Source: Hordeum vulgare subsp. vulgare (taxonomy: Eukaryota > Streptophyta > Magnoliopsida > Poales > Poaceae). From it: a stretch of 64,000 bases of DNA. Where the stretch lies: contig NC_058521.1 in the NCBI RefSeq assembly GCF_904849725.1, positions 146,162,744 through 146,226,743 of the forward strand. Reading direction: 5' to 3'. Positions within the stretch are counted from its first letter, which is position 1. The number at the start of each line of letters is the position of its first letter. Below the pieces are notes generated by a model. It ran no database searches. It saw only the letters and a program-made list of their open reading frames with translations, and was not told the origin of the DNA. This document shows, in pieces, positions 11,458-22,718 of the stretch. A program made the translations under genes and the position numbers.

Positions 11458-12875
11458 TGAAAGTGCGCTATATCGACTAGAGAGGGGTGAATAGGAGATT
11501 TTTAGAATTTCATCACTGAGGAAATTCCTTTTGAGGAAATTCCTCACTGATGACTAACTTACAGCGGAAACAGTTAAGGATCAGTTGTGCAATTGTTCAC
11601 AACAGCAGTATTACAGAGTGAAGATTATGAAAACCGATTGCACAGCAAGCAGGCACGCAGAATACAGATGATGATTAACTCAAGTGAAGAATTTGGGGTT
11701 GAGGAAATTCAGAGAAAGTCTTCAGCAAATTCTTCAAACAGTCACAGTGAATGTCATCAACACATAATACAAAGAATGTAAAGAGTTGAGGAATTAGAAC
11801 CCGATTCTTGAAGAAGACTGTTGTTGATGACCCAGTTCCAACTGCTGTGACAGTTGTACATCTGGTTTGGAGCGGCTTGGTATTTAAACCAAAGGACACC
11901 CAGTCCCGGGACACACAGTCCCTACCGTATTCTCCTTGAGCTAAGGACACACAGTCCTCGCCCAACACTCGTGGTAAGTCTTCAGGGCAGACTTCCAAAC
12001 CCTCACAAACTCGGTCACCCGGCGATCCACAATTGACTGCTGGATTGCTCTAGACCATGACGCCTAACCGTCTGGAGGATGCACAGTCCTCAAAGGTAAA
12101 AGGCTTCAGTCACACACAGGAACAACTTCTTCAGTGATGCTCAATCACTAGGTTTGGTTTGTGGTTTCGGTGGGTGGTGTATTTCCTCACTGATGATTTT
12201 CTCTCGAAGGCTCTAAGGAATTGGGTTGCTCTTATGACAAGTGTTAGTTTCTAATAGAGCAGCCAACCAGCTAGTGGTTGTGGGGGGGGGGGGGCTATTT
12301 ATAGCCTGGGAGCATCCCGACATGATTTGACATTAATGCCCTTAAATAATATGACCATTGGAGTGGATAAGACCAGTGACTTGGCGTGTCTATCGAAACG
12401 GTCTGGACTTTCAACTGTGAGAGTCCTCATGTCACTCATATTCCTCACTTGAGGCTTTTGGTAGGATTAGGCTTGGGTTGAGCATCATGAGGAAATTCAT
12501 TCCAAAGTGTAACTTAGACCCCCTTTAACAGTACGGTGTTCCTATTACTCAAGTGTGAAGAAAACAAAACAGAAAGAGTAAATCTTCATGCTTCAAAGTC
12601 TTCAGAATGATTTTCTTCAGGACACACCGACTTCCTCAATTTCAATATCTTCATGAGGAATATCAATCTCATCGCAGATTCTTCGCGATTCAATTCTTCA
12701 GCTTCAGACCAATTTCTTCAACCGAAGATATACATTTTTAGGGGTCGATATTCATCAAATATTTCAAACTCCTCAGTGACTTATAGATCCTGTGTACACT
12801 TATAAACACATTAGATACTTAACCTATAAGTCCTCAAACCACCAAAATCACTAAGGGGCACTAGATGCACTTACA
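11458..12875 (-). repeat. Element A 5' LTR (1,418 bp)
   Basis: Bounded by TG at 12875 and CA at 11458 on the minus strand, followed by the primer site. A TATA box (TATAAATAG, plus-strand 12295-12303) marks U3/R. Directly downstream lies a 13-base C run (12282-12294 as G on the plus strand), while other copies have interrupted tracts of about five. The leader contains the GGGACTGTGTGTCCC hairpin unit twice, the second copy altered. A nearly palindromic GAGGAA/TTCCTC block precedes the U5 end. Confidence 0.92.
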
Positions 12876-13527
12876 AGAAGCAAAATCTCAAACTAAACTT
12901 TATTATATAAATCTCACTCAATTACATAGATATATAGATGACGAAACTAACACTCAAAAAGATGGATCAAACCAAACTTTTATTTGACTAAATCAAAAAT
13001 TAAGTAAAGATAGAACTAAGATAGATAAATATAATAAGAGTGATGGTGATACGGTACCGGGGCACCTCCCCCAAGCTTGGCACAAGCCAAGGGGAGTGAC
13101 GATACCCATGTACTCAAGTGTCCTTCTTTTGTGATGAAGATGGAGGTGGTCTTGGTGTAGATGATGAGGTAGAAACACAATATAGCCTCAAGAGGTTCTC
13201 GAGTCATTAAATAGTGATACAGAGGACGATGATGTGCTCCTCGAACAAAATATTTTCACGAGTAAGATATTTATTCTGGACACGAACTATTTCAAAAACT
13301 CGAAAGGTTTCGATTTTAGTGGGGGTGAGATGCTCATAGTAGGGTTTGAGGAGGGAGAATATATGATGCCCGACTTGATAGTTCTGACAGAAAACAACAT
13401 GGAACAAGAATATAGGATTTCTCTGTGGTATAGAGGTCAAATCATCAGGAGATATATATATAAAGAATTTATATACAGGTAAATACTTGTCCTACAAGAA
13501 AATGGAGCCAGGAAAGTGCCCGAGGGG

Positions 13528-13583
13528 CCCACTACCCACCAGGCCGCGCCAGGTAGGGCTGGCGCGCCCTGGTGCCTAGTGGG
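13528..13583. repeat. GC-rich inverted repeat in the Gypsy remnant
   Basis: Arms 13528-13551 and 13560-13583 (24 bp each, about 21 pairs matching) around an 8-base loop, containing CGCGCCA/TGGCGCG and CACCAGG/CCTGGTG cores. Similar hairpins occur in the 3' regions of Triticeae Gypsy elements as far as I recall. Confidence 0.6.
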
Positions 13584-13754
13584 CAGCTGGGTTGCCTTCC
13601 CATGTGTTTATCAATCTATTAACTTTTATAATATTCCAAAACTAACTGAATTTTTTTGCGGATTTTTCGTAGATCGTTTACTTATCGTATCACATACCTC
13701 ATCCTTTTAAGGGTTCTGGAGTGTTCTGGAAGGTTTCCTTTATTTGTTTCAACA

Positions 13755-14577
13755 TTAATAGGTGTACCTGAAATATAGTGCTTTATTATTCGTCCTTTGA
13801 CCACCTTCGAGTAGTGCCTTCGGGATTATTGATCTTAATAGCTTCAGACCGATAAACTTCTTAGATGATATATGGTCCTTCCCATTTGGAAAGAAGTTTT
13901 GCTGCAAAAAATCCAAGGTGAGAATTGTACAACAGAACTTATTCACCAACTTTGAATTCTCGCTTTTGGATTCATGCCATCTTTTAACTTTTTCTTTGAA
14001 TACTTTGGCATTTTCATAAGCTTGGGTTCTCCATTCATCTAGTGAGATAATATAAAATAACCTCTTTTCACTAGCAATTTTGAAATCATAGTTGAGTTCT
14101 TTAATTGCCCAATAAGCTTTATGTACTAACTCAAGAGGGAAATAACATGCTTTTCCATAAACCATTTTATAAGGAGACATAACCATAGGATTTTTATATG
14201 ATATTTTGTAGGCCCACAATGCGTCATCCAATTTCTTACACCAATTCTTTCGGGACCTATGGACAGTCTTTTGCAATATTAATTTTATTTCTCTATTGGT
14301 TAACTCTACTTGACCACTAGATTGAGGATGATAGGGAGATGCAATTATAAGGTTAACATCATATCTAGCAAGCAACTTACGAAAGGCACCATGAATAAAA
14401 TGTGAACCACCACAAGTCATTAAGTATCCAAGGACTCCAAAACGTGGGAAAATAACATTCTTAGGCATTTTAATAGAGGTGTTATGATCAACACTACAAG
14501 TTGGAATAACTTTTAGCCATTTAGTGACATAATCAAGAGCAACCAAAATATGTGTATACCCATTATAGGAAGGAAAA
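13755..14577 (-). pseudogene. Integrase fragment, Gypsy Athila-type
   Basis: About 270 codons of integrase core and C-terminal part. Recognisable pieces: YTHILVALDYVTKWL, FPRFGV, GGSHFI, SPYHPQSSGQVELTNREIK with the third catalytic Glu, WAYKISYKNPMVMSPYKMVYGK, and ELVHKAYWAIKELN, which is typical of Athila-type integrases. The residue normally Asp before GGSHF is Cys here, so the second catalytic Asp is lost. The N-terminal zinc region and first catalytic block are missing, cut at 14578. The frame stays open but the fragment has no complete gene context and is certainly inactive. Confidence 0.75.
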
Positions 14578-14578
14578 G

Positions 14579-15492
14579 TGTGACACCCTCGATTTAACCA
14601 TACGCTAATCATACACACAAATGCGTACGATCAAACTCAAGGACTCACGGGAAGATATCACAACACAACTCTCGACACAAATAAAACAAACAAGCTTCAT
14701 AGTACAAGCTAGGGGCCTCGAGGGCTAGAATACTGAAGCTCGGTAAACACACGAGTTAGCGGAAGCAACAATATCTGAATACAGACATTAAACAGGAGGT
14801 GCCTTAGAGAAGGCTAGCACAAAAGATACATGATCGAACGAGGCGAGGCCTCCTACCTGGGAACCTCCTAACTACTCTTGGTCTTCAATGACCTCCACGT
14901 AGCAGAAGGCACCGTCGGGGTAGCAGTCGTCGTTGGCGGGATACTCCATCTCCTGGGCTCCATCATCTGGTCGTAGCAACGGATCAAGGGGACAAAGGGG
15001 GAGCAAAGCAACAGTGAGTACTCATCCAAAGTACTCGCAAGACTTACATCAGAACTATGCTGAGTATGCAACAATATCAAAGGAAGGGGTTTATATGTGG
15101 ACTGAGTGCAACAATGCAAGAATAGAGAGAAGGCCTAGTCCCATCGTAGACTAGCATATTGAGGGGTCTTGCAGCAATAGACGAGAGTAGAACAAGGTAA
15201 CACAATTAAATAGTCATATTGTTGCAGCAATATTAAAATGAGGTCACGCCCAGAGATCCTCCCTCGACTCCCTGCGAGGAAGCAATCCCGGGGCAACTAA
15301 TTCCAGTTAAGTAACAATTGTATTTGTATAAGATCAGGACACAACTCCAAGTCGTCCTGTAACCGTGGACACGGCTATTCGAATAGATAAGTTCTTCCCT
15401 GCAGGGATGCACAACATATTACCCATCACGCTCGATAACACTCTAGCCGGACACACTTTTCTGGGTCATGCCCGGCCTCGAAATATCGACAC
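14579..15492. mobile_element. LTR-like fragment X, unidentified, interrupted by element B
   Basis: Begins TGTGACACCCTCG directly after the integrase fragment and continues to the insertion point of B at 15492. TGTGACACCC is a common LTR start in Triticeae elements. No coding frame, primer site or second terminus is visible in the window; the rest should lie beyond the right edge past B. GACAC (15488-15492) should be the left copy of the target duplication of B. I cannot name the family. Confidence 0.45.
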
Positions 15493-16906
15493 TGTAAGTG
15501 CATCTAGTGCCCCTTAGTGATTTTGGTGGTTTGAAGACTTATAGGTTAAGTATGTAATGTGTTCATGAGTGTACACATGATCTATAAGTCGCTGAGGAGT
15601 TTGAAATATTCGATGAATATCGACCCCTAAAAAGGTATATCTCCGGCTGAAGAAATTGGTCTGAAGCTGAAGAATTGAATCGTGAAGAAATTGCGATGAA
15701 ATTGATATTCCTCATGAAGAAATTGAAGATGAGGAATTCGGTGTGTCCTGAAGAAAAAAATCTGAAGATTTTGAAGCATGAAGATTTATTTCTGCCTGTT
15801 TTATTTTCTTCACTTTTGAGTCATACGAACACCGTACTGTTAAAGGGGGTCAAAGTAACACGTCGGAATGAATTTCCTCATGATGCTCAACCCAAGCCTA
15901 AGCCTACCAAAAGCCTCAAGTGAGGAATATGAGAGACATGAGGACTCTCACAGTTGAGGGTCCCGACCGTTACCGCAAGACGTACCACATCACTGATCTT
16001 ATCCACACCAACGGTCATAGTATTTAAGGGCATTAATGTCAAATCATGTCGGGATGCTCCCATGCTATAAATAGCCGCCCCCACAACCATTAGATGGTTG
16101 GCTGCTCAGTTGGAAACTGACACTTGTCATAAGAGCAACCCAAATTCCTCAGAGTCTTCAAGAGTAATTCATCTGTGAGGAAATACCCCAAACACCAAAC
16201 CACAAACCAAAACCAAGTGATTGAGCATCACTGAAGAAGTTGTTCCTATGTGGAACTGAAGCCTTTTACCTTTGAGGACTGTGCATCCTCCAGACGGTTA
16301 GGCGTAATGGTCTAGAGCAATCCAGCAGTCAATTGTGGATCGCTAGGTGACTAAGTTTGTGAGGGTTTGGAAGTCTTCCCTGAAGACTTACCACGCGTGT
16401 TGGGCGAGGACTGTGTGTTCTTAGCTCAAGGAGAATATGGTAGGGACTGTGTGTCCCAGAACTATGTGTCTTTTGGTTTCAATACCAAGCCGCTCCAAAC
16501 CAGATGTACAACTGTCACAGTAGTTGGAACTGGGTCATCAACCACTATCTTCACTGTGAAACGGGTTCTATTTTTTCAACTCTTTCAATTCCTCATATTA
16601 TATGTTGATGATTTTCACTGTCACTGTTTGAAGAATTTGCTGAAGACTTTCTCTAAAATTCCTCAACCCCAAATTCTTCACGCAAGGTAATCCTCACCTG
16701 TTTTCTCCGTGCCTGCATATCGAGCAAACTGTTTTTGATATTCTTCACCTTGAAAACTGCTGTAGTGATACTCTGCACTCCGGATCATTTGTTGTTTCGC
16801 TGCAAGTTAGTCATCAGTGAGGAATTTCCTCAAAAGGATTTTCCTCAGTGATGAAATTCTAAAAATCTCCTATTCACCCCCCTCTAGTCGATATAACGCA
16901 CTTTCA
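15493..16906 (+). repeat. Element B 5' LTR (1,414 bp)
   Basis: TGTAAGTGC start and CGCACTTTCA end, followed by the primer site region. TATA box TATAAATAG at 16066-16074. The leader has two GGGACTGTGTGTCCC-type units, the second degraded. Confidence 0.93.
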
Positions 16907-16908
16907 AT

Positions 16909-16920
16909 TGGTATCTGAGA
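16909..16920 (+). other. Degraded primer binding site (element B)
   Basis: TGGTATCTGAGA, differing at two bases from the TGGTATCAGAGC of A, C and D, consistent with this copy being older. Confidence 0.8.
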
Positions 16921-16973
16921 AAGGTACTCCCTTGTTCTGTGTGATTTTGGTTTAACCACCTGGAGTTTTAGTT

Positions 16974-19519
16974 ATGTCGACTGCAGGCATGATCAAGGTT
17001 ACTGCAGGATGTCCTACTTTCGAAGGAAAGGACTTTCCCTTCTGGAAGACCAAGATGCAGATGCATCTACAAGCTATTGACAATGATCTCTGGTATATTG
17101 TGGAATATGGTGTCCCTATCGTCACTGCTACTGTCTCTGCCGTTGATGTGAAGAAATTCAAGCAACTGGATTCTCAAGCGAAGAATATCATTTGTGGCCA
17201 TCTGAGCAAGGGCCAATATGGCAGAGTGAGTGCTTTGGGCTCAGCAAAACTTATCTGGGAAAGGTTGTCCAAAGTTAATGAAGGAGTATCAACCGAGCGT
17301 GATTCTCGTGTTGATGTTCTTCGTAATCTCTTCAATCGCTTCAAGAGGCTTGAAAATGAAAGATGCCAAGATACCTTTGATCACCTCATTGACATATCAA
17401 ATGAACTGCAAGCACTGGGAGCTCGAGACATTACTGATCATGAAGTTGTGAAGAAACTGCTAAGATCTTTGGATTCTTCATTTGATACTTTAGTTCTCAT
17501 GATTCAAGAAAGACCAGACTACAAGATGCTTGATCCAGCTGATATACTCGAAAGACTCAATACTCATGAATTCCAACAAGAAGAAAAGAGAGATCTATAT
17601 GGACCAAGCTATTCTAGACCACGTGCACTGAAGGCCAAAGCAATTTCCTCATCTGAAGAAGAAGACTCGGATGGTAGCATTGGTGATCCTAAAGAATTTG
17701 GACAGGAGCTTGCAATGCTCGTGAGGAAATTCCAGAGGTTTACAAGATGTGGCCGGTTTGGTAAATCTTCAAGAAGAGATATGAGGAAATCAGAATCTTC
17801 ATCTGAGGACTACAAGAAAAGAACCTGCCACAAATGCAAGAAATCAGGTCACTACATTGCTGATTGTCCTCGTTGGGGAAAGGAATCAAAGAAGAAGAAA
17901 TACAAGGATGAAAGTTCTGATGACTCGAAGAAAAAGAAGAAATCTTCAAAATCCTCATCCTCAAAGTCCTCATCACACAAGAAGACCAGTTTCAGAAAGG
18001 CTCGGGCACTTATTGGGAAGGAAATGGATTCCGAGGCAGAATCCGAGGAATGTGATGAACAGGAGGGTTCTGATGAAGACTCAGAATCTGGACAGGCTAG
18101 CCTTACTCTTGCAACCACATTCGTCAGCAAGTCAATCTTCAACCTTGAAGAAAATGATAACGCCATCCACACTGATGACTATACTGATGACTTCGCTCCA
18201 ACCTATTGCTTCATGGCAAAAAGTTCAAAGGTACCGAATGATGTTTCCTCCTCTGATTCAACTGACCGTGAACCTGATGATTATAAAAAACCCAGTTACA
18301 GTAAACTTGCTATCATTGCCACTAAGCAACAAACTGCCCTTGAAAAGCTTCAGAAACTGCTAGACACAAGCGATGATCTGTTCAATGACGAAATGAATCT
18401 TACCCAAATCCTCACTGAAGATATGAAAAGTCTTTAGTCCAGATTTGATAATCTTCAAGATCGTCATGTTACACTCCTTGCTGATCAGGAGAAACTTTCC
18501 TATGAATTTCTTCAAAGGAAGCTTGATCTTGAGAAGCTGAGGATTTCTCATGATGATCTTCGTATGGAAAATGATTCATTACTAGCTCAATAGATCAATA
18601 CTGCTCAAGCTGAATTCATTCCTCCATGTCTTAAATGCATCGAACGTGAAACTGCTAATTCTTCACCAGAATCATCAAATGCTTCTATTGCTACAAATTC
18701 TTCAACTGCTCCTGTAGTGTCAAATTCCTCACTTGAGGAAACCACAAATGTCACTGATGAAAATGCAGGGCTGAAGGAATTGTATGTGACAGGCATATAC
18801 AAAAGTCTCAAAGGACACCAAACCCTTTGTGATGTGCTCAAAAAGCAGATCTTGAACATGAACCCGAGGAAAGAAGGAATTGCCTTTGAGAGGAAATTGA
18901 ATGTTGATGGATCATATTGGAAACCTAAGCAGTATCACAAAACCTCATTGGTTGCTGCTAAAGGGCCTCCTTTTGATCCATCCAATCTAAGAGGATTATC
19001 ATGTGAATTATCCTATTCCTCAGATGAGTCATTTGACTCCAACTATAGACTGTTCAAAAATCAATCTGGTGAAGTATTTGCTCGATATGTTGGAACTAAC
19101 TGCAGGAATGGGCCTCCCCTGAGGAAAATCTGGGTTCCCAGAAGTTTCCTTGAAAATCTTGAGGTGAATGTCCTCATGACACCACCTATGAAGAATTTGA
19201 ACCCCAGATCAAATTCCTCAGGAGGACCAAAGTCTTCAAGAGGATCAAAATCCTCAACTCGTCAAAACTATGCTCGTACCCATGCTAATGCTTCTAACAT
19301 GCAGGGAAATTACAAGGAATATGAATATGAGCGTTATTCTTCAAATCATTATGTTCATAAATCCTCAAATAAGTTCTGTGCATATTCATTTGAGTACTTT
19401 AACCCCCTACTGTTAAGAGAAGTGCATTAGACTCAATGCCCCCTTTCTCATATGGTGCTCGCAGGATGATTAATGCTTTACCACCCCTTCATATGTGGGT
19501 GGTGAAAAAATTGAACTAA
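16974..19519 (+). pseudogene. gag: Element B gag, two nonsense codons and a frameshift
   Basis: Starts MSTAGMIKV at 16974. The capsid region, the CCHC knuckle CHKCKKSGHYIADC, the Lys/Ser-rich DSKKKKKSSKSS stretch and the Ser/Asn-rich C-terminal part are all present. Lesions: TAG at 18435-18437 (CAG in A and C), TAG at 18591-18593 (also from CAG), and a one-base deletion in a C run near 19405. The family gag stop (TAA, 19517-19519) follows. The first frame of 487 codons still covers capsid and nucleocapsid. Compared with the other copies this gag has more replacements near its start. Confidence 0.85.
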
Positions 19520-19743
19520 TCACTTCTGCAGGTCAGGTCTCCAGATGAAAATCACCATCTGAAGAATTTGCTGGATACCCGAGGAAAACGCTTGATGGGA
19601 CGCAAGCTAATATTGATGAAATTGAAATATTTCACACGTCATTATAATTCTGTTTATGATGAAACTCCTATCTGATGAAATTAATATCATATTCTTCAAG
19701 TCTGAAGCATATGAGATGGTAAGCTGTACTAATTCATCTGCAG
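19502..19743 (+). other. Putative gag-pol intron (element B)
   Basis: GTGAAA donor at 19502, just after ATG TGG GTG, and a CTGCAG acceptor ending at 19743, 242 bp. The intronic stem-loop is weaker than in A and D because of substitutions in the right arm. Joining restores gag-pol frame as in the other copies. Confidence 0.42.
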
Positions 19744-20270
19744 GATGACAAACCCAAGAGTACTGAGTGGGTTCTTGATAGTGGTTGCACACACCACATG
19801 ACTGGTGACAAAAGCTTGCTGATGAATATGCCAATAACTCCATCACCCCTGAAGCAAATCACATATGCTGACAAAGGTAAAAGCAAGGTATTGAGACTTG
19901 GCAAAGTGGCTATTTCCAAGGATAGGCACATGGACAAAGTGATGCTTGTAGAATCCCTTGGATTTAACCTATTGCCAGTCTCAATGCTTTGTGATCTTGA
20001 TATGATTGTAATCTTTGGAAGCTATAGATGTGTTGTCATCATGGAATCTGACAGATCCAAAGTCTTCGAAGGTGTTAGAATAGGGGATTTGTACATTGTT
20101 CATTTCTCTACACGTCCTCAACCAGCCACTTGCTTACTAGCAAAAACCTCAGAAGGGTGGATGTGGCATAGAAGACTTGGTCATGCAGGCATGAGGAATT
20201 TGCACACGCTCGCGAAGAAGAAGCATGTCATCGGCATCGAATCAGTCAAATTCCTGAAGGACCACCTATG
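19744..20270 (+). pseudogene. pol: Element B pol, first segment (protease to integrase zinc region)
   Basis: Begins GATGACAAACCC and carries the protease [10 protein letters not shown] and [13 protein letters not shown] of the integrase zinc region. It is cut by element C within the codon of the next zinc-binding Cys (DHLC). No stop or shift is seen in this segment; it continues at 62605. Confidence 0.88.
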
Positions 20271-21255
20271 TGTAAGTGCATCTAGTGCCCCTTAGTGATT
20301 TTGGTGGTTTGAAGACTTATAGGTTAAGTATCTAATGTGTTTATGGGTGTACACAGGATCTATAAGTCACTGAGGAGTTTGATATATTTGATGAATATCG
20401 ACCCCTAAAAATGTATATATTTGGTTGAAGAAATTGGTCTGAAGCTGAAGAATTGAATCGCGAAGAATCTGCGATGAAATTGATATTCCTCATGAAGATA
20501 TTGAAATTGAGGAATTCGGTGTGTCCTGAAGAAAATCATTTTGAAGACTCTGAAGCATGAAGATTTACTCTTTCTGTTTTATTTTCTTCACACTTGAGTA
20601 ATAGGAACACCGTACTGTTAAAGGGGGCAAAGTTACACTTTGGAATGAATTTCGTCATCATGCTCAACCCAAGCCTAATCCTACCAAAAGCCTCAAGTGA
20701 GGAATACGAGTGACATGAGGACTCTCACAGTTGAGGGTTCCGACTGTTTCCATAGCCACGCCACATCATTGGTCTTATCCACACCAACGGTCATATTATT
20801 TAAGGGCATTAGTGTCAAATCATGTCGGGATGCTCCCAGGCTATAAATAGCCGGCCCCACAACCATTAGCTGGTTGGCTGCTTCGTTAGAAACTAACACT
20901 TGTCATAAGAGCAACCCAATTCCTCAGAGTCTCCGAGAGTAATTAATCAGTGAGGAAATACACCAAACACCAAACCACAAACATAGAACCAAGTGATTGA
21001 GCATCACTAAAGAAGTTGTTCCTGTGTGGGACTGAAGCCTTTTACCTTTGAGGACTGTGCATCCTCCAGACGGTTAGGCGTCATGGTCTAGAGCAATCCA
21101 GCAGTCTACTGTGGATCACCGTGTGACCAAGTTTGTGAGGATTTGGAAGTCTGCCCTGAAGACTTACCATGAGTGTTGGGTGAGGACTGTGTGTTCTTGG
21201 CCCAAGGAGAATACGGTAGGGACTGTGTGTCCCGGGCTGTGTGTCCTTTGGTTTC
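20271..21255 (+). repeat. Element C 5' LTR, first segment
   Basis: Starts TGTAAGTGC directly after CTATG (20266-20270); the matching CTATG is at 62605-62609. TATA box at 20842-20850. Interrupted at 21255 by element D, preceded by GTTTC (21251-21255). It resumes at 49211-49642, giving an LTR of about 1,412 bp, equal to the 3' LTR of C (1,413 bp). Confidence 0.93.
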
Positions 21256-22651
21256 TGTCAGTGCATCTAGTGCCCCTTAGTGATTTTGGTGGTTTGAGGA
21301 CTTATAGGTTAAGTATCTAATGTGTTTATTAGTGTACACAGGATCTATAAGTCATTGAGGAGTTGAGATATTTGAAGAATATCGACCCCTAAAAATGTAT
21401 ATCTTCGGTTGAAGAAATTGGTCTGAAGCTGAAGAAATTAATCGTGAGGAATCTGCGATGAAATTGATATTCCTCATGAAGATACTGAAATTGAGGAATT
21501 TGGTGTGTCCTAAAGAAAATCACTTTGAAGAATTTGAAGCATGAAGATTTACTCTTTCTGTTTTATTTTCTTCACATTTGAGTAATAGGAACACCGTACT
21601 GTTAAAGGGGGTCGAAGTTACACTTTGGAATGAATTTCCTCATGATGCTCAACCCAAGCCTAATCCTACCAAAAGCCTCAAGTGAGGAATACGAGTGACA
21701 TGAGGACTCTCACAGTTGAGGGTTCCGACCGTTTCGATAGCCACGCCAAGTCATTGGTCTTATCCACTCCAACGTTCATATTATTTAAGGGCATTAGTGT
21801 CAAATCATGTCGGGATGCTCCCAGGCTATAAATAGCCACCCCCACAACCATTACCTGGTTGGCTGCTCCGTTAGAAACTGACACTTGTCATAAGAGCAAC
21901 CCAATTCCTCAGAGTCTTCGAGAGTAATTCATCAGTGAGGAAATGCACCATACACCGAAACCACAAACCAAACCTAGTGATTGAGCATCACTGAAGAAGT
22001 TGTTCCTGTGTGGGACTGAAGCCTTTTACCTTTGAGGACTGTGCATCCTCCAGAGGGTTAGGCGTCATGGTCTAGAGCTTTCTAGTAGTCAATTGTGGAT
22101 CGCCGGGTGACCAAGTTTGTGAGGGTTTGGAAGTCTGCCCTGAAGACTTACCACGAGTGTTGGGCGAGGACTGTATGTTCTTAGCCCAAGGAGAACACGG
22201 TAGGGACCGTGTGTCCTTTGGTTTCAATACCAAGCCGCTCCAAACCAGATGTACGACTGTCACAACAGTTGGAACTGGGTCATCAACGACTGTCTTCACT
22301 GAGAAACGGGTTCTAATTCCTCAACTCCTTACTTTCCTCGTATTATGTGTTGATGACTTTCACTGCGACTGTTTGAAGAATTTGCTGAAGACTTTCTCTG
22401 AATTCCTCAACCCCAAATTCTTCACGTCAGTTAATCCTCATCTGTTTTCTGCATGCCTGCTCACAGTGCAATCTGTTTTCACATTCCTCACTCCGAAAAA
22501 CTGCTGTTGTGAAACTTTGCACTTCTGATCCTTTACTGTTTCCGCTGTAAGTTAGTCATCAGTGAGAGATTTCCTCAAAAGGAATTTCCTCCGTGATGAA
22601 ATTCTAAAAATCTCCTATTCACCCCCCTCTAGTCGATATAATGCACTTCCA
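21256..22651 (+). repeat. Element D 5' LTR (1,396 bp)
   Basis: Starts TGTCAGTGC (one change from the family TGTAAGTGC) and ends GCACTTCCA. TATA box at 21827-21835. Only one hairpin unit (GGGACCGTGTGTCC) is present, against three in the 3' LTR of the same element. Confidence 0.92.
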
Positions 22652-22653
22652 AT

Positions 22654-22665
22654 TGGTATCAGAGC
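22654..22665 (+). other. Primer binding site, initiator Met tRNA (element D)
   Basis: TGGTATCAGAGC two bases after the 5' LTR. Confidence 0.92.
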
Positions 22666-22718
22666 AAGGTACTCCCTTGTTCTGTGTGATTTTGGTTTAA
22701 CCACCTGGAGTTTTAGTT

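Larger units (their letters stand above)
1..12875 (-). mobile_element. Element A: Maximus-like Sirevirus (Copia), minus strand, 3' LTR off-window
   Basis: Reading leftward from 12875 the order is 5' LTR, primer site, gag, pol, a small ORF, a large third ORF and polypurine tracts, the Sirevirus layout of Copia elements. The internal region reaches position 1, and by comparison with copy D about 120 bp plus the whole 3' LTR lie outside the window. The 5' LTR edge abuts AGAAG (12876-12880), the expected target duplication, whose partner is not visible. This is the best preserved of the four family copies: pol has one nonsense codon, the third ORF one frameshift, gag one nonsense and two single-base deletions. 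The family name Maximus is from memory; Sirevirus lineage is well supported by layout. Confidence 0.88.
12876..14578 (-). mobile_element. Gypsy (Athila-type) retrotransposon remnant
   Basis: Truncated on the left by element A and on the right by the LTR-like sequence at 14579. The minus-strand integrase (13755-14577) is the only coding part. Positions 12876-13754 hold non-coding sequence: an AT-rich start, a block near 13050-13110 with CACCTCCCCCAAGCTTGG, which I associate with Triticeae Gypsy elements, and a GC-rich hairpin at 13528-13583. No LTR, reverse transcriptase or gag is visible. The clade is inferred from the integrase. Confidence 0.65.
15493..20270 (+). mobile_element. Element B, left part: Maximus-like Sirevirus (Copia)
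   Basis: 5' LTR, degraded primer site, gag, gag-pol gap, protease and the start of integrase, interrupted at 20270 by element C. The right part resumes at 62605 in the same codon: the sequence on both sides of C reads through [11 protein letters not shown] once one copy of the CTATG duplication is removed. It is the oldest of the plus-strand family copies by nesting. Confidence 0.92.

Noticed and set aside
21256..22651. Closely spaced LTRs at 20271 and 21256 read as a tandem or solo LTR
   Set aside because: The GTTTC duplication and continuation of the broken LTR at 49211 show that D inserted into the LTR of C.
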